DNA of 64,000 nt, from NCBI RefSeq assembly GCF_002967715.1, contig NZ_PUIA01000016.1, positions 1-64,000 on the forward strand, read 5' to 3'. Below, in pieces: positions 44,865-53,923 of the stretch (position 1 is its first letter; each line of letters begins with the position of its first letter). Position numbers and translations under genes: made by a program. The notes below the pieces were generated by a model. It was not told the DNA's origin and searched no databases. It saw only the letters and a list, made by a program, of their open reading frames with translations. The DNA is from Blastopirellula marina (lineage in GTDB: Bacteria; Planctomycetota; Planctomycetia; Pirellulales; Pirellulaceae).

Positions 44865-45875
44865 ATGTCCACCGACTCGCCCACATCATCGCAATCGACT
44901 TCGGCCACCCCACTGGCTTCCGAAGTGACTCGCCCATTGGCAATGGATACGTCACCAAGATTGCTGCCTGATGTCGCGAACGACACGGCTCCGCAGTTTC
45001 TGTCGCCGATCAATCGCGTTGGTATGTCGGGCATCGAAGTTGCGATTCTCGTTCGCGGCGAAGACGATGTCCTGATGCGTACGCCTGCTAAGGTTGATGC
45101 CTACGTCAGTCTCGACGACCCGGCGACCAAGGGCATCCACATGTCGCGGCTCTACCTGAGCCTACAGAATGAACTGCACACCGAGTTTTCGCGCAAGCAG
45201 ATCGAACGCATTCTTGGTCGCTTCCTGGAAACGCACAGCGAAATGAGCCAGTCGGCTTACCTGCAGTTCTCGTTCGAACATATGATCCAGCGGGCCTCGC
45301 TCCTGTCGGACAACACCGCCTGGCGAAGCTATCCGATCCAGATCGAGGCTTTGAAGCAGGGAGACTCGGTCAAGTATCGCGTTCACGTGCGGCTGACTTA
45401 TTCGAGTGCTTGCCCGTGTTCGGCGGCTTTGTCGCGACAGTTGCTGCAGCAGCAGTTTGAAGAGCAGTTCTACGGTCACAACTGGATGAGCGCCGCGACC
45501 GTGCTGAATTGGCTCGGCTCAAACAACACGTTGATTGCGGTTCCGCATAGCCAGCGAAGCCATGCCGATATCACCGTCGACCTGGATGACACGCGCGAAG
45601 ACCTGCCGATCGACGAAATCATTCAACGCGTCGAAGGCGTTTTGAATACGGCGGTTCAAGCTGCCGTAAAGCGAGCCGACGAGCAAGAGTTTGCCCGCCT
45701 GAACGGCGAGAACCTTATGTTCTGCGAAGACGCAGCACGTCGTATGAAATCGGCCATCGACCCGATGCCAGGCGTGATCGACTACCGCATTCAAGCCAGC
45801 CACTTCGAAAGCCTGCACCCGCACGACGCCGTGGCGATTGTCGTCAAAGGCGTTCCTGGCGGCATGGTTCCTTAA
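44865..45875 (+). CDS. folE2: GTP cyclohydrolase I type 2 (FolE2/MptA family)
   Basis: This 336-residue enzyme converts GTP to 7,8-dihydroneopterin triphosphate (or its cyclic form), feeding folate, queuosine and, in this lineage, possibly methanopterin synthesis. Family motifs are K-G-I-H92-M-S-R and the metal-site S-A-C183-P-C185-S. The first ~40 residues are a Ser/Thr-rich extension. FolE2 is metal-promiscuous and often replaces zinc-dependent FolE under zinc shortage, but no Zur site was seen. The presence of fhcB 13 kb away fits a need for pterin cofactors. Confidence 0.93.
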   Translation: MSTDSPTSSQSTSATPLASEVTRPLAMDTSPRLLPDVANDTAPQFLSPINRVGMSGIEVAILVRGEDDVLMRTPAKVDAYVSLDDPATKGIHMSRLYLSLQNELHTEFSRKQIERILGRFLETHSEMSQSAYLQFSFEHMIQRASLLSDNTAWRSYPIQIEALKQGDSVKYRVHVRLTYSSACPCSAALSRQLLQQQFEEQFYGHNWMSAATVLNWLGSNNTLIAVPHSQRSHADITVDLDDTREDLPIDEIIQRVEGVLNTAVQAAVKRADEQEFARLNGENLMFCEDAARRMKSAIDPMPGVIDYRIQASHFESLHPHDAVAIVVKGVPGGMVP

Positions 45876-45910
45876 TTCGCCAGCCTACCCCCATCAAGAT
45901 TGAGAAGCCT

Positions 45911-46849
45911 ATGCTCAGTCGCCGTGCATTCACGAAGCAAGCTGCCGTCCTGGCAGCTTGTTCTCCGTTTCTTGCCACCTCGTCGCTGCTGCATGCGGCT
46001 GAAGCGGCCAGCGTGCCGATCTTCACGCAGCAGTATCCCTGGGGGACGTTCTATCGCCGCAGTAACCGCGATGCTGGAGATTTGAACGCGCTGTTGGCCG
46101 AAGTGAAATCGTGCGGCCTAGTGGGTTACGAGCCGATCGCTGGCTCGCCGCAGCAGATGAAAGCAATCGCTGACGCGGCCAAGCAGCATGACCTGAAAGT
46201 CGAGTCGCTGTACGTCAACAGCACGCTGCACGATCCTGGCCAGGCCGCCGCGAGTATTCAGTCGGTTCTCGATATTGCTGCGACTGCGAAAGAAGCTTGC
46301 GGCACGCGGATCATCGTGACCAATCCAAGTCCCATTCAATGGGGCGGCAGTCAGAACAAATCCGACAAGCAACTGAGAACCCAGGCCAATGCTCTTGATC
46401 TGCTCGGAGCTCAGTTGCGAAAACAGGGGCAGCAGTTGGCGTATCATAACCACGATATCGAACTGCGCGAGGGGGCTCGTGAACTGCATCACATGTTGGC
46501 TTCGACCGACCCCGACAACGTCAAATTCTGTTTAGATGCCCATTGGATCTTTCGCGGGTGCGGTAACTCGGAGGTGGCTGTGTTCGATGTGGTGCGACTG
46601 TACAAAGATCGGATCGTCGAGTTGCATCTGCGTCAATCACACGACGGGATCTGGGACGAAGCATTCGGTTCCGGTGACATCGATTACGATCAACTGGCCG
46701 AGATGCTATTGGACCTTGAGACACCGCCCCTGTTGGTCTTAGAGCAAGCGGTCGAAGGAAAGACACCCAATACGGCCGGCGCGGTCGAGGCCCACACAAT
46801 CGGCCGAGAATACGCTCAAAAAACCTTTGCGAAATTGATTGCCCCGTGA
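45911..46849 (+). CDS. Tat-exported sugar phosphate isomerase/epimerase-like TIM-barrel protein
   Basis: This 312-residue protein has a twin-arginine leader S-R-R-A-F-T-K-Q and an Ala-rich hydrophobic segment to about residue 33. The barrel has ligand-like motifs A-Y-H-N-H-D-I-E, F-C-L-D-A-H-W, E-L-H-L-R-Q and L-V-L-E-Q. It is a paralog of the protein at 29543-30388 in fold and export route, with low identity. Its TGA overlaps the GTG of the downstream MazG-like gene by four bases. Confidence 0.83.
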   Translation: MLSRRAFTKQAAVLAACSPFLATSSLLHAAEAASVPIFTQQYPWGTFYRRSNRDAGDLNALLAEVKSCGLVGYEPIAGSPQQMKAIADAAKQHDLKVESLYVNSTLHDPGQAAASIQSVLDIAATAKEACGTRIIVTNPSPIQWGGSQNKSDKQLRTQANALDLLGAQLRKQGQQLAYHNHDIELREGARELHHMLASTDPDNVKFCLDAHWIFRGCGNSEVAVFDVVRLYKDRIVELHLRQSHDGIWDEAFGSGDIDYDQLAEMLLDLETPPLLVLEQAVEGKTPNTAGAVEAHTIGREYAQKTFAKLIAP

Positions 46850-47193
46850 CACAGACCGAAAACCCTCTGACGCTTCGCCAGGCCCAAGACGACGTCGACC
46901 AGTGGATCCAAACGATCGGCGTAAGATACTTCTCGGAACTCACCAACCTGGCCCAGTTGATGGAAGAGGTGGGTGAGGTGGCCCGCGTCATTTCGCGAAC
47001 CTACGGCGAACAAAGCTTCAAAGCGTCGGACAAGAAGGTCGAGCTTTCGGATGAACTTGCCGACGTGTTGTTCGTAGTGATCTGCCTGGCCAATCAAACA
47101 GGTGTCGACCTGACCGAGGCCCTCCGGCGAAATCTCGAAAAGAAAACCCGACGCGACGCGACCCGTCACCACGAAAACGAGAAGCTTAAGTAG
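46846..47193 (+). CDS. MazG-like nucleotide pyrophosphohydrolase
   Basis: This 115-residue all-alpha NTP-PPase has the catalytic pattern E-E-V-G-E-V ... D-E-L-A-D-V-L-F. It hydrolyses (d)NTPs to monophosphate and pyrophosphate in the family. The start is GTG inside GTGA, overlapping the upstream stop, so it is coupled to the TIM-barrel gene. The substrate, and the reason for pairing with an exported protein, are unclear. Confidence 0.88.
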   Translation: MTQTENPLTLRQAQDDVDQWIQTIGVRYFSELTNLAQLMEEVGEVARVISRTYGEQSFKASDKKVELSDELADVLFVVICLANQTGVDLTEALRRNLEKKTRRDATRHHENEKLK

Positions 47194-47474
47194 GCATTCT
47201 CACCGTATTGCCCCCAAGGACTGGGTTGCCATCCTTTTGGGGTACTGGTATCTGCGTGTGAAAAATGGTACGATACTAGTTGCTGTGGAAAAACTGGCGC
47301 TTTCTTACCAGAAGCACGAAGCTTTCTCGGACGTAAGGCGTTCTTTTTTCCTGCCCGCAATTGTTAGATGCGTCTGACGATCGCATGGCATCAGCAACCT
47401 CGACTTTACGGAAAAAGTCGCCAATTTAATAGCAGGAGGCTGAGCTCTTCGATTCCTTCTCATAGGAGCTTCCC

Positions 47475-47687
47475 ATGCTGACCGAAGGCGAAAAGAAAGT
47501 CCTCAGAACGTTCCGCCAGTATTTGATGGATCCAGGCCGAATGCTCTGCTTCACCGGGCCGATGTTGGCCACTCACAAGAATTCACTCACCAAGCTGGTC
47601 AAAAGGGAATACTTGGTTCCTGAATCGTTCAAAGGCGCTTACAGCCTGACCCAGTCCGGTTTTGAAGCCATGCGAACTTGCAAGTAA
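47475..47687 (+). CDS. small conserved-type protein, possible winged helix
   Basis: This 70-residue protein has GGAG six bases before its ATG and is followed by an intrinsic terminator, so it is a convincing single-gene unit. The pattern L-T-K-L-V-K-R-E-Y-L-V ... G-A-Y-S-L-T-Q-S-G-F-E-A-M resembles the recognition helix and wing of a MarR/PadR-like domain. That suggests a minimal DNA-binding protein. Function unknown. Confidence 0.7.
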   Translation: MLTEGEKKVLRTFRQYLMDPGRMLCFTGPMLATHKNSLTKLVKREYLVPESFKGAYSLTQSGFEAMRTCK

Positions 47688-47717
47688 CGACCCAGGCAAA
47701 GGTCGATTTACCATATT

Positions 47718-47765
47718 CGGGTGCCGGGATGACTTTCAAAAAAGTCGACCCGGCACCCGTTTTTC
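47718..47765 (+). terminator. intrinsic terminator of the 70-residue protein gene
   Basis: CGGGTGCCGGG and CCCGGCACCCG are perfect arms, with an inner GACTTT/AAAGTC stem, followed by five T. Confidence 0.85.
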
Positions 47766-47814
47766 GTAATGATAGTAGTAACCCTGCTGCCACCACCCGC
47801 CGGCATACCCGGGT

Positions 47815-47836
47815 CAAGTGGCACGGAAGCCACTTG
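47815..47836. repeat. REP-like short palindrome
   Basis: CAAGTGGC-ACGGAA-GCCACTTG, eight-base perfect arms and no U-run. It lies in non-coding DNA between convergent genes and is similar in style to other short G/C palindromes of this window. Confidence 0.5.
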
Positions 47837-47888
47837 TCTCTTGATTGGGGCTGGCATTAACACGGACGACTGATTCCGACTTGTCCGT

Positions 47889-48188
47889 TTATCTCTTACG
47901 CAGCAGCTGTCGCACTTCCAGCACAAGCTTCACAGCAATGAATAGGCCCGCGAATCCGCCGAGCACAAAGGGGAGGGCCCATTCGGGAAGTGTTAGTAGC
48001 AAGATTCCCATGGTCAGGACTCCGCCGATCACCATCAGGATCATAAGGCCTTTGGTGTCCGAAGATGTTTTGTAGGGCTGCTGCGGTGAGGGATTATCTA
48101 CCGCGCGGAACGAGCGATCTCCTTCTTCGCTGAGAACAGAATCAAGCAGCGTATTCGATTGGTTGTCGGGCTTTGTGGTATTGGACAT
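47889..48188 (-). CDS. small two-helix membrane protein
   Basis: This 99-residue protein has a polar Ser/Asn-rich N-terminal half and two hydrophobic helices (about 47-66 and 70-90) separated by a Pro/Glu turn. No family was recognised. It lies 14 bases downstream of the next leftward gene, so it is likely co-transcribed with it. Confidence 0.6.
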   Translation of the reverse strand: MSNTTKPDNQSNTLLDSVLSEEGDRSFRAVDNPSPQQPYKTSSDTKGLMILMVIGGVLTMGILLLTLPEWALPFVLGGFAGLFIAVKLVLEVRQLLRKR

Positions 48189-48202
48189 GGAGATTTAAAT
48201 TC

Positions 48203-48760
48203 CTATCGTTCAACGTATTCTTTCCACATCGCTAAATATTCATGCGCGGCCAAACTCTGAGAAGTCATCGCGATGCGTTGCAATTGATAAAGCAGTGCCC
48301 GCTCGACTCGTTTCAGCCACGCCGACTCAGGGTTGCTAAAGTTGAACTCGGCACTGAAGTCGTTGGTGGTGGTCGCAAGATGATATCCGATGCCGTCGCG
48401 AGAGGAGGTAACGATGTTCTCGGTGAAGTCAACTTGATTAAGTTCCGCCCAAAGGACATCGTGCGGGATGGATGCGACCGCGATTTCTTCCAGCGTTTGC
48501 AACTTGCTGTTGGGCAATGCAAAGGCGCCTTTCCACTTGCCTGAATTCACGGGATCCGAATCACTCAGCCGCTGTGTATGAATGACCGTCAGTATACTCA
48601 TACCACGAAACGTAGGCATGACCGCGGCTTGCCAAAAATAGACTAACGAATGGCCGTCTGTGTTCTGAACTCTCCAACTGCCATTGCGTAATTCGGAAAG
48701 CCCGAGAGCCTCGGCGATCTGCTTATTGTAAGGCTGGAAGAGTTCGGGCGAGATCGACAT
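48203..48760 (-). CDS. hypothetical protein
   Basis: This 185-residue soluble protein is not recognised. It has no signal peptide, cysteine or catalytic motif. The sequence alternates beta-type strands (about 25-60) with helices at the C-terminus (A-W-L-K-R-V-E-R-A-L-L-Y-Q-L). Spacing to neighbours (14 and 19 bases) puts it in a three-gene leftward unit with 48780-49277 and 47889-48188. Such SMI1/KNL4- or DUF-type soluble proteins are often immunity or housekeeping proteins, but nothing here decides. Confidence 0.6.
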   Translation of the reverse strand: MSISPELFQPYNKQIAEALGLSELRNGSWRVQNTDGHSLVYFWQAAVMPTFRGMSILTVIHTQRLSDSDPVNSGKWKGAFALPNSKLQTLEEIAVASIPHDVLWAELNQVDFTENIVTSSRDGIGYHLATTTNDFSAEFNFSNPESAWLKRVERALLYQLQRIAMTSQSLAAHEYLAMWKEYVER

Positions 48761-48779
48761 GAGAGGCCTCGGGGCTCGA

Positions 48780-49277
48780 CTAATCTTCGTTGTGGCTCAG
48801 GTGCCACTGTGCCAGTTTCCACTCGGGATCTTCGTCCATTCGATAGTCGAAGGGCCGAGGGTACTCCGGCGGGGCTGAGTTGATGAGGTCCTGGAGGTAA
48901 GCGTGAGGGAGTTCCGGATCGAACACCCGCCAGATTAGTTCGCGGGTTCCATTCCACGTGATTCTGGCCAGGAACAAAGCATTCGGTCTCTGCTTGTCCT
49001 TTCCACGGATTTCTTCATTTAGACGCTCGCAGAAGGGATCGACGATTTCACGTTCTAATTGCGACGGCATTCCGTTGTCGATTAAGTCTTCAAAGTTCAG
49101 CAGCAGCGACAAGTGCCAGGCAAATACTATCTTCGGCTCGAAGCTGCGAAGTGCTCTATTGATCACGGCCACGCCTGGAAGGCTTTCCTGTTGGAATTCC
49201 AGCAGCGACCATTCTTCTTCCGGGATGATGACTCGATATTCAGTCAAAAGTGGGTTCCGTTTTATAGATGCAGTCAT
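48780..49277 (-). CDS. hypothetical protein, DUF695-like
   Basis: This is a 165-residue protein from the ATG at 49277. A longer frame to 49382 would overlap the divergent sulfatase start and was not used. The C-terminal F-D-Y-R-M-D-E-D-P-E-W-K-L-A-Q-W-H-L resembles the ending of DUF695 proteins (tentative). An acidic, tryptophan-rich soluble protein. First gene of the leftward three-gene unit. Confidence 0.6.
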   Translation of the reverse strand: MTASIKRNPLLTEYRVIIPEEEWSLLEFQQESLPGVAVINRALRSFEPKIVFAWHLSLLLNFEDLIDNGMPSQLEREIVDPFCERLNEEIRGKDKQRPNALFLARITWNGTRELIWRVFDPELPHAYLQDLINSAPPEYPRPFDYRMDEDPEWKLAQWHLSHNED

Positions 49278-49361
49278 GTCCAATTCGGCAAGGTTGGGCT
49301 CTCGTATTATATTGACTACTGAATTCGTGTCTCGAACTCTGCGTACTTTCCCTGTGAAATC

Positions 49362-50747
49362 ATGCGACCTTCCATTCTTCACCTAGCCGCTTTGGCAATT
49401 TGCTGTCTGGCTTCGACGCACCTGCGTGCAGAGAATACCAAGCCCAATATTGTCTTTATCCTCACCGACGATCACCGCTGGGACGGGCTCACTTCCGCCG
49501 GTAACGAGCAGATCAGAACACCCAATCTCGATAAGCTGTGCCAGGCAGGCACGCGGTTTGAGAACGCGTTCGTGACGCTGGCCATATGCTCGCCTAGCAG
49601 GGCCGCCTGTTTGACGGGACGCTATGGTAGTCGCAACGGGGTGACTGCGGTTGGGCATGCTTCGCTGAAGAAAGGGGAACCGACCTTCGCCCGTGCCCTC
49701 AAGGAGGCAGGCTATGCAACTGGTGTGGCGGGTAAATGGCATCTGGGAAATTCACCGCGCGATTGCGGCTTCGACTTTGCTTCGACGTGCTGGTCGAACG
49801 GTACGTGGTACAACCGCGAGTTTATGATTGATGGAAAGAAGCAAGTGATGCCTGGCTTCGTCGACGACGTCGCAGTTGAACAATCGCTGCGTTTTCTCGA
49901 TCAAGCCGCCGAGGCCAACAAGCCGTTTGCACTTTGGCTCTGCACGCAGGTTCCACATATGGACCACAAGCATACCTGGCCGGCAAAGCAGGAGTACAAG
50001 GATCAGTACATAGTCGGATCTATGCCGCTGGCAGCAACGTGGAACGATGACCTGGAAGGAAAGCCAAAATATCTGGCGATGTCACGCAGCCGCACCCAGG
50101 CTCTGTCGTACGGTTACGACGACCCAGAGAATATCCGCAAGCACACACGCGACTATTACGCGAGCGTTCAGCAAATGGATGCGGCTGTTGGGAAGTTCCT
50201 GGACGAGCTCGAGCGGCGTGGCCTGCGTGAAAGTACGTGGATCATATTGATGGGAGACAACGGCTGGATGCTGGGGGAACATGGCTTCACCAGCAAGGTT
50301 CTTGCCTACGAAGAATCGATGCGTGTTCCCATGGCCGTTGTCGGCCCCGGCCAACAGCCCCAGGTTCGCAGTGAACTGGTGCTGAACATCGACTTGACCG
50401 CGATGATCTACGAGTTGGCCGGGCTGGAAGTACCAAGGTCGCTACATGGGCGCAGCGTATTGCCGATCGTCCAAGGAAAAACAATTAGCGACTGGCGAAC
50501 GAGTTTCCTCTATGAGGCTCCGACGCCGCAGTTGGGAAGCAAACCTCTGTGGGCCGTGCGTGATGCCCGTTGGAAGTATATCGAGACCGACTTGGGTAAT
50601 GGTCAGGTCTTTCGCGAACTCTACGATCTGAATTCCGACGCGATCGAAGCGAATAACGTGGCCAACGAATCGAGGCATGATGATCGGATCTCGCAAATGG
50701 AGCGGCAGCTCAAAGCCTATCTGAAGAGAGTCGTGCAGAGTGATTAG
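49362..50747 (+). CDS. exported sulfatase
   Basis: This 461-residue type I sulfatase has a signal peptide at about 1-23 (ending L-R-A). Metal ligands L-T-D-D-H (about 35-38), formylglycine motif C76-S-P-S-R80, A-G-K-W-H-L-G and M-G-D-N-G-W are all intact. It belongs to a different branch from the sulfatase at 28019, with the C-S-P-S-R and K-W-H-L-G pattern of polysaccharide sulfatases. Monocistronic by spacing. Substrate unknown, probably an algal sulfated polysaccharide (inferred from lineage). Confidence 0.92.
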   Translation: MRPSILHLAALAICCLASTHLRAENTKPNIVFILTDDHRWDGLTSAGNEQIRTPNLDKLCQAGTRFENAFVTLAICSPSRAACLTGRYGSRNGVTAVGHASLKKGEPTFARALKEAGYATGVAGKWHLGNSPRDCGFDFASTCWSNGTWYNREFMIDGKKQVMPGFVDDVAVEQSLRFLDQAAEANKPFALWLCTQVPHMDHKHTWPAKQEYKDQYIVGSMPLAATWNDDLEGKPKYLAMSRSRTQALSYGYDDPENIRKHTRDYYASVQQMDAAVGKFLDELERRGLRESTWIILMGDNGWMLGEHGFTSKVLAYEESMRVPMAVVGPGQQPQVRSELVLNIDLTAMIYELAGLEVPRSLHGRSVLPIVQGKTISDWRTSFLYEAPTPQLGSKPLWAVRDARWKYIETDLGNGQVFRELYDLNSDAIEANNVANESRHDDRISQMERQLKAYLKRVVQSD

Positions 50748-50865
50748 CCAAGTGGCCGATGCCTGTGAACTTTTAGGTTAGATGTCTTGTCGTAGGTGAC
50801 TGATTGGGCTAGGAATCTTTGCTGGCTCATTGGTTTCCCGCTGTTTCCTTGAGAGAACTCGCTGC

Positions 50866-51504
50866 ATGCCTCCGATTGAATTGCTTCCCTACTTTTTGTT
50901 TGCCATGCTGGTGATTAGCGTGACGCCGGGGCCAGATATGTTGGGGATCTTGAGTTACGGGGTCGGTCGCGGTCGACAAGCGGGGATGGGTTTTGCGATT
51001 GGTGTCGGCCTGGGTACCCTCTTTCATACACTTCTAGCCGTAGTGGGGATCTCGGCGGTCGTTGCGACGTCGCCGTGGGCGTTCCGATTTATCGTGTACG
51101 CTGGAGCTTCGTATTTGATTTACCTGGGCACCCGAGCATTAGTCGCTCCAGCCAAGGGAGAGGGAATGGCATTGGATGCACAAGTTCCCCGCCAAAGCTT
51201 TAGTGAGGCTTGCCTGCGGGGCTTTTTGTGCAACGCATTGAACCCCAAGGTGGGGCTCTTCTTTCTGGCATTTCTGCCGCAGTTTATCGACTCTAGCCAG
51301 CCGGCTTGGTCGCAGTTGTTGGTGTTGGGGATCGTTTTTTGGTTGTGGGTGACGCTCAGCTATTCCCTTTTGGGGTACTATAGCGGCTTGGTCGGTGGTT
51401 GGCTGCGAGGTCGTCCCTCGACTGGTCAGTGGATTGATCGCGTGACCGGTGCCCTGTTTGTGGGGTTAGGCTTGCACTTGATCTTTACCGGGCAGAAGTC
51501 GTAG
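50866..51504 (+). CDS. LysE/RhtB-family amino-acid exporter
   Basis: This is a 212-residue inner-membrane protein from the ATG at 50866, with about six transmembrane helices. The family signature T-P-G-P-D-M near residue 22, followed by G-R-G-R-Q-A-G-M-G-F-A-I-G, and the N-P-K-V-G-L-F-F-L-A-F-L-P segment, are clear. Members export amino acids or homoserine lactones; the substrate cannot be read from sequence. Confidence 0.9.
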   Translation: MPPIELLPYFLFAMLVISVTPGPDMLGILSYGVGRGRQAGMGFAIGVGLGTLFHTLLAVVGISAVVATSPWAFRFIVYAGASYLIYLGTRALVAPAKGEGMALDAQVPRQSFSEACLRGFLCNALNPKVGLFFLAFLPQFIDSSQPAWSQLLVLGIVFWLWVTLSYSLLGYYSGLVGGWLRGRPSTGQWIDRVTGALFVGLGLHLIFTGQKS

Positions 51505-51555
51505 GCCGGACGATCGGCCGTGTGCTGATGCCTGTTGCTATCTCAATTGCCGAAG

Positions 51556-52206
51556 ATGGAACGAATTATGGAACCTGAGACCGTTCGCAGAATTAGCTTG
51601 ACCAAGGCCAAGAAGCTGGGCTATCCGGTTAACTCGGACTTGCCGCTGCTGGGCGATATTGCCATTCAGCGAACGCAAGAGGAACTGGTCGATCGCATGT
51701 TGTGCCTGTTTACCTGCGTAGCATGTTCTTTCGGTCTTCCCAAGCAGTTGGGGTGGTCATGGCTGGCCCAGGAGGGGCTGCTCGAGAAGGTCACGCCAGA
51801 AGAGTCGCTCTATCTGCGAAGCAAGGATGAAAGCCCGGTCGAAAAGTTTCAACCGCATGTCGAGACCATTTGGACTCTGGCCTGGCTTGCTCAGGTTCAT
51901 GATACCCTCGAGTTCAATCAGACATGCACCAACGATATGGTGTCCATGTTTCCCAACTTGAAGGCCTCGGCCTCGAGCGAAGCTTTTCGCAGTAAATGTC
52001 AGTTGCGATCGGTAGAAGAAATCGCACCGAAGCTAGACCTGGCCTACTGCATTCACTGGGCAATCCAGCACGAAACGGAACACCAGCTCGAACTGCCCAA
52101 GAAGCCGAAGCGGTTGCGACCGTACATCATCATCAATCGACGGCACGCCTTGGAGTGGCTCTTCTGTGATGAACCCTGGGACGAAGTGCCTATGGATATC
52201 GATTAG
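51556..52206 (+). CDS. DUF4272-like protein
   Basis: This is a 216-residue soluble protein. The pattern of an N-terminal R-R-x-S-L-T-K-A-K-K-L-G-Y, a central W-T-L-A-W-L and the C-terminal A-I-Q-H-E-T-E ... I-N-R-R-H-A-L-E-W-L-F-C fits DUF4272. Start uncertain between 51556 and 51568. Function unknown. Confidence 0.65.
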   Translation: MERIMEPETVRRISLTKAKKLGYPVNSDLPLLGDIAIQRTQEELVDRMLCLFTCVACSFGLPKQLGWSWLAQEGLLEKVTPEESLYLRSKDESPVEKFQPHVETIWTLAWLAQVHDTLEFNQTCTNDMVSMFPNLKASASSEAFRSKCQLRSVEEIAPKLDLAYCIHWAIQHETEHQLELPKKPKRLRPYIIINRRHALEWLFCDEPWDEVPMDID

Positions 52207-52229
52207 CCCTCGGCGAAGGACGCGAAGCC

Positions 52230-52631
52230 GTGCAGCAGGAAACTCACGAACCAGACTTCAAGATCACGTTCACCCCATCGCGTGTGGAATGGTTTACTGA
52301 CGTGACTTCGGTGACCGTGTGGCCGACTGGATTGCAGGTGGAAACGCCTGATGGAACGCAGTCTTTTCGTTTCGAAGAGATCGGTAAGATCCAGGAGTCC
52401 GGGATCATGCGTTTCATGAGGAAATTAGGCGGGGCAAAGCCATTTGGCATGCTGGTGGCTGATCGCGATTGGTTTCATCCCCCGCAAGATCGCTTCTTCC
52501 GCTTTTATACCGATCCGCCGATGAAGGTCTACATGCCATCCGACGACACCGTGGGTTACGAAGAAAGTGTCTTCTTTCGCGTCCAGGCCGTGATTCGATG
52601 CGGCGGGTACGAAACATTCGACCTGGGTTGA
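52230..52631 (+). CDS. hypothetical protein
   Basis: This 133-residue protein begins at GTG 23 bases after the DUF4272-like gene, so it is probably co-transcribed. Mostly beta-type sequence with aromatic-rich strands. No cysteine pair, signal or known motif. Unrecognised. Confidence 0.6.
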   Translation: MQQETHEPDFKITFTPSRVEWFTDVTSVTVWPTGLQVETPDGTQSFRFEEIGKIQESGIMRFMRKLGGAKPFGMLVADRDWFHPPQDRFFRFYTDPPMKVYMPSDDTVGYEESVFFRVQAVIRCGGYETFDLG

Positions 52632-52688
52632 TTTGTTGCCCATAGGCCCTCTTAATTCTGTAAAAGTCCCAAGGTTTCGAAGTAAGGA

Positions 52689-53435
52689 ATGGCCATGCGC
52701 AAGTTGGAAAACAAGACCGCGATTGTCACCGGTGGTTCACGTGGAATTGGGGCCAATCTCTGCGAGTGTCTCGCGGCTGCCGGGGCGAACGTGGTGGTTA
52801 ACTATGCCAGCAATAAGAACGCGGCCGACGAAGTTGTCTTTCGGATAGAATCGGCTGGCGGCAAGGCTGTGGCCGTGCAGGCAGATGTTGCGCAGTCGGC
52901 CGATGTCACGAAGTTATTTGACGTTGCTGAAGAGACATTCGGTAAAGTCGATATCCTGGTGAACAACGCTGGCGTCGTGCATTACAAGACGATTCAAGAC
53001 ACGACCGATGAGGAATTTGCCCGGTTAATGCAGGTCAACGTCAACGGCGCCTTTTATGGCATGCGCAAGGCATCTGTCCGCCTGACGGATGGAGGACGGG
53101 TTATCTCTATCTCCTCGTCGGCAGCACGCATGTTCCTGCCAACCTATGGTCCCTACTGTGCAACAAAAGGGGCGATCGAACAACTTTCGCGCAGCTTGGC
53201 CAAAGAATTAGGGCACCGCGGGATCACGTCGAATATCGTTGCACCAGGGCCAACGGAGACCGAATTATTTCTCGGTAACAACGACGAAGAAAAGATCGAT
53301 CGCATGCGAAAGATGGCGGCTCTCGGACGGCTTGGGAAGCCGGAAGACATGGGGCCGGTCGTCGTATTTCTCGCCAGTGAAGATAGCGGCTGGATCACCG
53401 GTCAGGTCATTCCGGTGAATGGGGGTACCGCCTAG
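52689..53435 (+). CDS. short-chain dehydrogenase/reductase, FabG-like
   Basis: This 248-residue classical SDR has the NAD(P)-binding T-G-G-S-R-G-I-G, N-N-A-G, catalytic Ser in S-I-S-S-S and Y-x-x-x-K in Y-C-A-T-K. It ends in the typical G-Q-V-I-P-V-N-G-G. The Arg after the glycine motif suggests NADPH preference. Similar to 3-oxoacyl-ACP reductases and 'SDR family oxidoreductases' acting on small alcohols. Not in a fatty-acid cluster, so the substrate is open. Confidence 0.88.
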   Translation: MAMRKLENKTAIVTGGSRGIGANLCECLAAAGANVVVNYASNKNAADEVVFRIESAGGKAVAVQADVAQSADVTKLFDVAEETFGKVDILVNNAGVVHYKTIQDTTDEEFARLMQVNVNGAFYGMRKASVRLTDGGRVISISSSAARMFLPTYGPYCATKGAIEQLSRSLAKELGHRGITSNIVAPGPTETELFLGNNDEEKIDRMRKMAALGRLGKPEDMGPVVVFLASEDSGWITGQVIPVNGGTA

Positions 53436-53923
53436 AAGGAGGCAAATTGTCACAACTTCTGCGGTTCGGCATGCAATGCCTTTGGGGGGCTTATCTTTCC
53501 TTACTCCTTTTTGGGTGGTTGACCCCCGTGATTCAGGACTGCTGAGCAGAAAATAACCGGAATCCCCACGGATAGATGGCTAGTGCTCGATGATATCTCG
53601 TGGAAGCATTGTTTTTGAGCAGACCCCAATGGAAAGTGCTTGCGCCCTGAGCACACAGGACTGAAAAGGTGTCGCTGTAAGAAACTCTTTTATTAAGCTA
53701 TTGGTATAAGTCTTTGATTTATGGGCTATGGTCGCCCTCTAGGCCCGTGTTAGTGCAGGGGTAATTCGCGGTGATGGCATGGTACTGCGGGAATCCTCAA
53801 GCTGAGGATATGTTTTTCTTCCTGGGTACAAGATTTGAATACTAGCTATGTCGATCCATTCCCTAATGGGACCGGATGCGCCATTACGTTCTCTTGTTCA
53901 GTCTTTCATTCCGGAGTAGAGGC
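53436..53923. other. intergenic region before the DUF1559 array
   Basis: About 490 bases without a supported gene. It should contain the array promoter and a long leader. No terminator-quality hairpin or repeat was found. Confidence 0.35.

Noticed and set aside
45911-46849. EboE candidate (TIM barrel) for the ebo genes
   Set aside because: It carries a Tat export signal, lies on the opposite strand beyond hemB and folE2, and is coupled to a MazG-like gene, so it is not treated as part of the ebo locus.
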